NCBI GenBank assembly: GCA_964396385.1
Contig: CAYNFH010000246.1
Coordinates: 1-9,068 of the forward strand
Direction of reading: 5' to 3'
From: CAYNFH01 sp964396385
GTDB taxonomy: Bacteria; Armatimonadota; Chthonomonadetes; Chthonomonadales; CAJBBX01
Length of the DNA stretch: 9,068 nt
The notes under the pieces are model-generated. The model did no database searches and had not been told where the DNA came from. It saw only the letters and a list, made by a program, of their open reading frames with translations. The position numbers were made by a program, and so were the translations under genes. Each line of letters starts with the position of its first letter. Positions within the stretch are counted from its first letter, which is position 1. Positions 6,572-9,068 of the stretch are shown here, one piece after another.

Positions 6572-7105
6572 TTAAGGGACGACGGAGGACGGAGGACGGG
6601 TGACGGACGGATTCCGGAATCCGTCCTCCGTCCTCCGTCCATCCGCGGCGGCGCGCCCGGCCTCCACGATGTTGCGGTACGCTCCGCACCGGCACAGATT
6701 CCCGCTGACGGCGCGCAGGATCTCCGCGTCGGAGGGCGCGGGGTTCTCATCCAGGAGCGCGCGCAGGCTCATGATCTGCCCCGGCGTGCAGAAGCCGCAC
6801 TGGAAGGCATCCTCCTGGATGAACGCCTGTTGCACAGGGTCAAGCTGCCCGTCCCGGGCCAGGCCCTCAATGGTAGTGATCTGACGTCCCGCGCAGTCCA
6901 CCGCGAGCAGCAGGCAGGCGTACATGGCGCGGCCGTCCACCAGCACGGTGCAGGCGCCGCAGTCGCCCATGTCGCAGACCTGCTTAGTGCCGGTCAGCGC
7001 CAGATCATCGCGCAGCGCGTCGAGCAGCGTGCGCCTCGGCTCCAGCGCGAGGGTGTGCTCAGCACCATTCACGTATAAGGTCACTTCCAGATGATTTGCA
7101 TTCAT
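6572..7105 (-). CDS. [2Fe-2S] subunit of the molybdenum hydroxylase (CoxS/PaoA-like)
   Basis: The protein has 177 aa from ATG 7105. A longer reading from TTG 7147 adds 14 residues that do not resemble the family and has no ribosome site, so the internal ATG is preferred. The N-terminal plant-type ferredoxin cluster has Cys44, Cys49, Cys52 and Cys64 (CDMGDCGAC ... C). The C-terminal helical cluster has Cys103, Cys106, Cys138 and Cys140 (CGFC ... CRC). All eight ligands are present. It shuttles electrons from the Mo centre to FAD. Unlike E. coli PaoA there is no twin-arginine signal, so the complex is probably cytoplasmic. The normal family end, RNIVEAGRAAA (144-154), is followed by a 23-residue tail encoded by a palindromic repeat. 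The tail is not conserved in character and probably has no function. First gene of the three-subunit operon. Confidence 0.93.
   Translation of the reverse strand: MNANHLEVTLYVNGAEHTLALEPRRTLLDALRDDLALTGTKQVCDMGDCGACTVLVDGRAMYACLLLAVDCAGRQITTIEGLARDGQLDPVQQAFIQEDAFQCGFCTPGQIMSLRALLDENPAPSDAEILRAVSGNLCRCGAYRNIVEAGRAAADGRRTEDGFRNPSVTRPPSSVVP
6581..6639. repeat. Palindromic GGACGGA-type repeat in the 3' end of the [2Fe-2S] gene
   Basis: A 19-base arm at 6581-6599, made of a GGACGGA-like unit repeated in tandem, is exactly complementary to 6621-6639. Inside, 6605-6626 forms a perfect 22-base palindrome centred on attcc/ggaat. The whole 59-base block can fold as one long hairpin or as a shorter central one. 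It encodes the non-family tail of the [2Fe-2S] subunit and supplies the stop region. It looks like a small dispersed repeat (REP- or MITE-like) inserted at a gene end. Only one copy is in the window. Confidence 0.7.
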
Positions 7106-7184
7106 GCGCTTCGTCTCTGCGGCCAGAACGCCCGCAAGGTAGGGCAATGTGGTCTTTACGGCCTGCCGGAGCGCTCATACCGCT

Positions 7185-7253
7185 ATCGCAGGTGAACTGC
7201 GCCGGTATGGTGTCGCCTTCCGCGAAGGCGGGGTTCGTCACGGCGAATGGCAT
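7185..7253 (-). pseudogene. Truncated N-terminus of a PEBP (YbhB/YbcL-like) gene
   Basis: ATG 7253 is preceded by GAGGT at a workable distance. It opens with MPFAVTNPAFAEGDTIPAQF followed by TCD, the characteristic start of YbhB/YbcL-type phosphatidylethanolamine-binding proteins (usual pattern: S-P-A-F-x-x-G-x-x-I-P-x-x-(F/Y)-T-C-D-G). After the Cys-Asp pair the match stops. The frame then runs through unrelated sequence to a stop at 7059, 64 codons in all, against roughly 150-180 for an intact protein. The rest of the domain is not found in any frame before the [2Fe-2S] gene, so this is a 3'-deleted remnant. It still carries a start and ribosome site and overlaps the 5' end of the [2Fe-2S] gene, so it may act as a translated leader of that operon (inference). 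Confidence 0.65.
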
Positions 7254-7295
7254 GGCTGCACCTCGCTGTTCTCGCTGGACTATAACGCGGGCTTT

Positions 7296-7325
7296 GCCCC
7301 GGCCGCCGGGACCGGCGGCCGGGGC
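7296..7325 (-). terminator. Very GC-rich perfect hairpin after the CBS gene
   Basis: Positions 7296-7309 (gccccggccgccgg) and 7312-7325 are exact reverse complements with only two bases between them, a 14-bp stem of almost pure G/C. It begins 10 bases past the CBS stop on the minus strand, the expected place for a terminator. It also insulates the molybdenum hydroxylase operon. No T-tract follows on the minus strand, so the exact termination mechanism is uncertain. A TATAGT (7284-7279) just downstream could be a -10 for the next operon, but no -35 fits. Confidence 0.55.
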
Positions 7326-7334
7326 ATGGCGTGG

Positions 7335-7778
7335 TCAGGCGGCGCGGCGGTTCGGCTCGGCAGGCTCGGAGACCTTTTCCAGCGTCTCCGCCTTCGTCTG
7401 GTCCCGTGTGCCCTCCGTAGCCAGGTCCGCCAGGGCGACGATTCCCACCAGCTTCTTGTCCCGGTTCAGAACCAGGATCCGCCGGATCTGGCGCTCCTGC
7501 ATAATGCGAGCTGCCTCCTCCGCGTCCTGGTCGTCGAAGCAGTAAATCACATCCGGGGTCATAATCGAGCCGACCGGAACATCCCTGGGGTCCCGTCCTT
7601 CTTCCGCAACAGCCCGGATGACGATGTCGCGGTCGGTGAGCATGCCCATCAGCCGGTCGCCATTGCAGACCGGCATTGGCCCTACGTCCAGGTTTTTCAT
7701 TTTCTGGGCGGCTTCCCGGAGAGTCGCCGTCGGGTCCACCGTCTCCACCTGGCGGGTCATCACTTCGCTGACTTTCAT
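7335..7778 (-). CDS. Two-CBS-domain protein
   Basis: The protein has 147 aa. ATG 7778 follows AAAGGAG with 7 bases spacing. It consists of a Bateman module: CBS1 about residues 7-60 (MTRQVETVDPTATLREA ... GMLTDRDIVIRAV) and CBS2 about 73-122 (MTPDVIYCFDDQDAEEAARI ... GIVALADLA), then a charged tail of about 25 residues. CBS pairs bind adenosine nucleotides, S-adenosylmethionine or similar ligands and act as energy or stress sensors. No effector domain is attached, as in many small stand-alone CBS proteins of stress regulons. The gene stands alone between a GC-rich hairpin and its promoter region, whose 108-bp leader is shared with the zinc-ribbon operon at 2131. It is divergent from the small-gene operon starting at 8001. 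Confidence 0.9.
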   Translation of the reverse strand: MKVSEVMTRQVETVDPTATLREAAQKMKNLDVGPMPVCNGDRLMGMLTDRDIVIRAVAEEGRDPRDVPVGSIMTPDVIYCFDDQDAEEAARIMQERQIRRILVLNRDKKLVGIVALADLATEGTRDQTKAETLEKVSEPAEPNRRAA

Positions 7779-7883
7779 AGCTCTACTCCTTTGCAGCGCA
7801 GTTCACAGCGGGGCGACAAGGTCAGGCCGGTGGTGCGAAATGGCCTGACCTTCAAAGGACGATGTGACTGCGCACGGTGTTCC
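7776..7883 (-). repeat. Duplicated 108-bp promoter-leader module, copy B
   Basis: This is the partner of 2129-2236, with 96 of 108 positions identical and no gaps, running from the CBS start codon to the -35-like GGAAC. Its hairpin is the better of the two: aaggtcaggcc 7818-7828 pairs perfectly (11 bp) with 7842-7852 around a 13-base loop. In copy A only the inner 7 bp of this stem are uninterrupted. The AGGAG ribosome site and the following seven bases up to ATG are the same in both copies. The coding sequences downstream are unrelated. Confidence 0.85.
7858..7883 (-). promoter_or_regulatory. ECF-sigma-like promoter for the CBS gene
   Basis: On the minus strand GGAAC (7883-7879), 17 bases, CGTC (7861-7858), identical to the element before the zinc-ribbon operon. 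The expected start of transcription, 6-8 bases further on, falls at the foot of the 11-bp hairpin (7852-7818), so the mRNA would begin with that hairpin. The leader to the CBS ATG is about 72-75 bases. Confidence 0.55.
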
Positions 7884-7919
7884 TCCGGTTCAGGGGCTCA
7901 AGTCCGGCCCAGAGGGCTG

Positions 7920-7945
7920 GGAACCCGGGAGCCGTACCTGGCGTC
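7920..7945 (+). promoter_or_regulatory. ECF-sigma-like promoter for the small-gene operon
   Basis: GGAAC (7920-7924), 17 bases, CGTC (7942-7945) on the plus strand. The geometry equals the two minus-strand elements at 2211-2236 and 7858-7883, while the spacer is different, so this is not a copy of the repeat. It points toward the gene at 8001, about 55 bases downstream, and is back-to-back with the CBS promoter. A 10-base palindrome, atagcgctat, lies in the leader near 7958-7967. Confidence 0.5.
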
Positions 7946-8000
7946 CCACTAAGCTGTATAGCGCTATGCCAGGAGCGATCCCACGCCGGGAGGAAGTCCA

Positions 8001-8249
8001 ATGCCCAAGCCCAATGATGCGGACCTGCAGGAGACTGAGCGCATCCTGCATGGCGACCAGGCTCCGACGCCCAGGGTTCCGCACTCAGAGCGACAGAAAG
8101 AGCCCGGTACCGAACCGGACGTTTCAAAACCGGGAGAAACGCTGCCCGTAGACCGGCGGGGCAAGCAGTGGAAGGTCGGCGGCCTGAGTGAGGAAGCGAA
8201 GGAGCAGATTGCGCCGAAACTGCGCCGGAGACCTCACCAAACAGACTAG
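8001..8249 (+). CDS. 82-aa hydrophilic protein of unknown function
   Basis: ATG 8001 follows GGGAGGAA with about 6 bases spacing, a strong ribosome site, and the frame ends at TAG 8247-8249. I do not recognise a family. The protein is very rich in charged residues and proline (for example PHSERQKEPGTEPDVSKPGE), has no cysteine, no membrane segment and no signal peptide, and is probably largely disordered. A short LSEEAKEQIAPKL helix lies near the C-terminus. It is first in a plus-strand operon with the ten-cysteine protein and ChaB, behind an ECF-like promoter, which suggests a stress-induced small protein. The strong start signals and promoter argue for a real gene in the absence of a known relative. 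Confidence 0.65.
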   Translation: MPKPNDADLQETERILHGDQAPTPRVPHSERQKEPGTEPDVSKPGETLPVDRRGKQWKVGGLSEEAKEQIAPKLRRRPHQTD

Positions 8250-8286
8250 CTTTTAGCGTGATGTGCAACGACTAGGGAGAGAAACG

Positions 8287-8442
8287 ATGAACAATGCTAC
8301 GTGCCCATGCTGTGGTGATGGAGTCCGCGGTAGTGACGGCTCCTGGAGCTGCGGCTGCTCGGACGAGATCTGTCCGGACTGCGGTAAGTGCGCCGGCACG
8401 CACTGCGCGTGCAACACTTCGGAAGCAGTACCCAACGTGTAA
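8287..8442 (+). CDS. 51-aa ten-cysteine protein, metallothionein- or zinc-knuckle-like
   Basis: ATG 8287 follows AGGGAGAG, the stop is TAA 8440-8442, and the next gene starts 14 bases on. The protein has 51 residues with cysteines at 6, 8, 9, 22, 24, 29, 32, 35, 40 and 42, plus His39. The arrangement is CPCCG ... CGC ... CPDCGKC ... HCAC. One fifth of the residues are cysteine, arranged as CxC and CxxC pairs, typical of metallothioneins and multi-zinc knuckles. It has the size of bacterial SmtA/BmtA, but I cannot align it confidently to that family. Metal storage or buffering, or a structural zinc protein, are both possible. It is flanked by small stress-type genes in one operon, and the zinc-ribbon protein at 1904-2131 is under a matching promoter. 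That a gene exists is well supported, but its function is inference. Confidence 0.7.
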   Translation: MNNATCPCCGDGVRGSDGSWSCGCSDEICPDCGKCAGTHCACNTSEAVPNV

Positions 8443-8456
8443 GGAGAGGAACAACC

Positions 8457-8663
8457 ATGCCGTATCAGACCAACGCGGACCTGCCGGATCGAGTGAAGGA
8501 TCACCTGCCTGAGCACGCGCAGGACATCTTCCGGGAGGCGTTCAACCACGCCCAGCAGGAGTACAAAGACGAGGATCGGGCTTTCGCCACGGCCTGGGCC
8601 GCCGTCGAGCGCGATTACGAGAAGGGCAGCGGCGGCAACTGGCGCCGGAAGAAGGCGGCCTGA
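8457..8663 (+). CDS. chaB: ChaB family protein
   Basis: The protein has 68 aa. ATG 8457 follows AAGGAGAGG, and a longer upstream frame was rejected because the family begins exactly at this MPY. It matches the ChaB pattern along its whole length: MPYQTNADLPDRVKDHLPEH, then AQDIFREAFNHA, a charged QQEYKDEDRAFATAWAAVERDYEK and a basic C-terminus. E. coli ChaB (76 aa) is named as a regulator of the ChaA cation antiporter, but the molecular role of the family is not settled. Many bacteria carry it in general-stress clusters without chaA. No antiporter gene is in this window. It closes the small plus-strand operon. The family call is firm. The symbol is by homology only. Confidence 0.9.
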   Translation: MPYQTNADLPDRVKDHLPEHAQDIFREAFNHAQQEYKDEDRAFATAWAAVERDYEKGSGGNWRRKKAA

Positions 8664-8979
8664 CGCATTCTTCGCGGCCGACCATCGGGAGCCGGGAGAG
8701 GCGCGCCGTGGCACCCCGAGAGTGCAGGAGCATTGGACCGCGGTAGACAGGCTACTGCCGGTCTGTTATATCACAGGCGGGACATGGAGTGGATTGCGGC
8801 GCAGCCGTAGAGAGTCGGAGGGGTGGTCTCTGGGACCGCGCCGGGATTCGAATCGAGGTGGGGGAGTGGATCCATGACGGTGAGGTTCTGATCCGCCCGG
8901 ACCTATCAGGAACGGTCAGCGTGCCTGGGGCCGGGAGTAATCCCGGAAACGGCTAATTCCGCTCAAGCCCGTGGGCTGG
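8664..8979. other. Intergenic stretch without a convincing gene
   Basis: No frame here combines a start, a ribosome site and protein-like composition. Two weak structures are visible. One is a bulged hairpin at 8736-8763 (gaccg with cggtc, and gtag with ctac inside) followed by a T-containing stretch, a candidate terminator for the small-gene operon. The other is a 6-bp hairpin ccggga-gtaa-tcccgg at 8931-8946, lying just past the stop of the minus-strand gene that enters from the right edge. Confidence 0.5.
8736..8763 (+). terminator. Candidate terminator after ChaB
   Basis: Outer stem gaccg 8736-8740 with cggtc 8759-8763, small internal loop, inner stem gtag with ctac, and loop acagg. The following bases are only moderately T-rich (tgttatatc). 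It lies 73 bases past the ChaB stop and is the best stem in the region, but it is weak. Confidence 0.3.
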
Positions 8980-9068
8980 TCACGCCATCTCCCGCAGCAT
9001 CTCCGGACCGCCTGTCCGCATAAACCGGGCGACCAGCACGGCCGCCAGCGCCAGGAACAGGATGTTGA
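8980..9068 (-). CDS. C-terminal end of a membrane protein (partial)
   Basis: A minus-strand frame is open from the window edge to TGA 8982-8980, giving 28 complete codons. They read as a hydrophobic segment, NILFLALAAVLVARF, then MRTGGPEMLREMA. This is a transmembrane helix followed by a short positively charged tail, a common end for inner-membrane proteins. The family is not recognisable from this piece. A small hairpin (8931-8946) follows the stop. Codon composition fits the neighbouring genes. Confidence 0.55.
   Translation of the reverse strand, partial: NILFLALAAVLVARFMRTGGPEMLREMA

Noticed and set aside
5171..7078. 635-codon plus-strand open frame
   Set aside because: It is antisense to the catalytic and [2Fe-2S] subunit genes, whose motifs are intact. 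Its product is rich in R, A, G, P and H, typical of a shadow frame in G+C-rich DNA.
7106..7147. TTG 7147 as start of the [2Fe-2S] subunit
   Set aside because: The added 14 residues are unlike the family and no ribosome site precedes the TTG. ATG 7105 gives the normal N-terminus.
8253..8714. 153-codon minus-strand frame with a hydrophobic stretch
   Set aside because: It is antisense to ChaB and the ten-cysteine gene, both of which have ribosome sites and family or motif support.
8838..8870. gggattcgaatc, like the T-loop of a tRNA
   Set aside because: The bases on either side do not form a 5-bp T-stem on either strand and no acceptor or anticodon arm is found. It is only a chance palindrome.
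8911..8935. GGAAC on the plus strand near the right end
   Set aside because: There is no CGTC at the required distance and no plus-strand gene follows within the window.

Overview
The window is 9.07 kb of G+C-rich bacterial DNA, roughly two thirds G+C by eye. It has tight gene packing, good Shine-Dalgarno sites and several GTG/TTG starts. No rRNA, tRNA, CRISPR array, transposase or phage gene is visible. The lineage cannot be fixed from sequence alone. A free-living aerobic or soil-type bacterium is likely, given a molybdenum hydroxylase, ECF-sigma-like promoter motifs and many small stress-type proteins. Chloroflexota or Armatimonadota would fit, but that is only an impression.

Layout. (1) 1-197: the last codons of a plus-strand gene run into a strong inverted repeat, which separates it from a convergent minus-strand operon. 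(2) 197-2131, minus strand, read right to left: a 75-aa Cys-rich zinc-ribbon protein, an alpha/beta hydrolase of the dienelactone-hydrolase type, and a five-Asp-box beta-propeller-like protein. (3) 2254-3162, minus: a DUF362 protein without cysteines, starting at TTG and overlapped by an 18-codon mini-ORF that owns the good ribosome site. (4) 3246-7105, minus: a three-subunit molybdenum hydroxylase in the order [2Fe-2S] subunit, Moco subunit, FAD subunit. The FAD subunit carries four extra cysteines like the PaoB/YagS type. The 5' region of this operon contains the truncated N-terminus of a PEBP/YbhB-like gene, and a palindromic repeat lies in the 3' end of the [2Fe-2S] gene. (5) 7335-7778, minus: a two-CBS-domain protein. 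(6) 8001-8663, plus: three small genes, namely an 82-aa hydrophilic protein, a 51-aa protein with ten cysteines, and a ChaB family protein. (7) 8664-8979 has no convincing gene, and the last 89 bases hold the C-terminus of a minus-strand membrane protein.

The most unusual signal is regulatory. A 108-bp block running from the promoter to the start codon is present twice, about 5.6 kb apart, at about 89% identity and with no gaps. One copy precedes the zinc-ribbon/hydrolase operon and the other the CBS gene. Each copy holds a promoter-like GGAAC-N17-CGTC pair, a hairpin that would sit at the very 5' end of the mRNA, and the same Shine-Dalgarno and start. A third GGAAC-N17-CGTC pair, in otherwise different sequence, faces the opposite way in front of the small-gene operon at 8001. 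The simplest reading is a small regulon under one ECF-type sigma factor, joining two Cys-rich zinc or metal proteins, a CBS protein, ChaB and a hydrolase. The sigma factor itself is not in the window.
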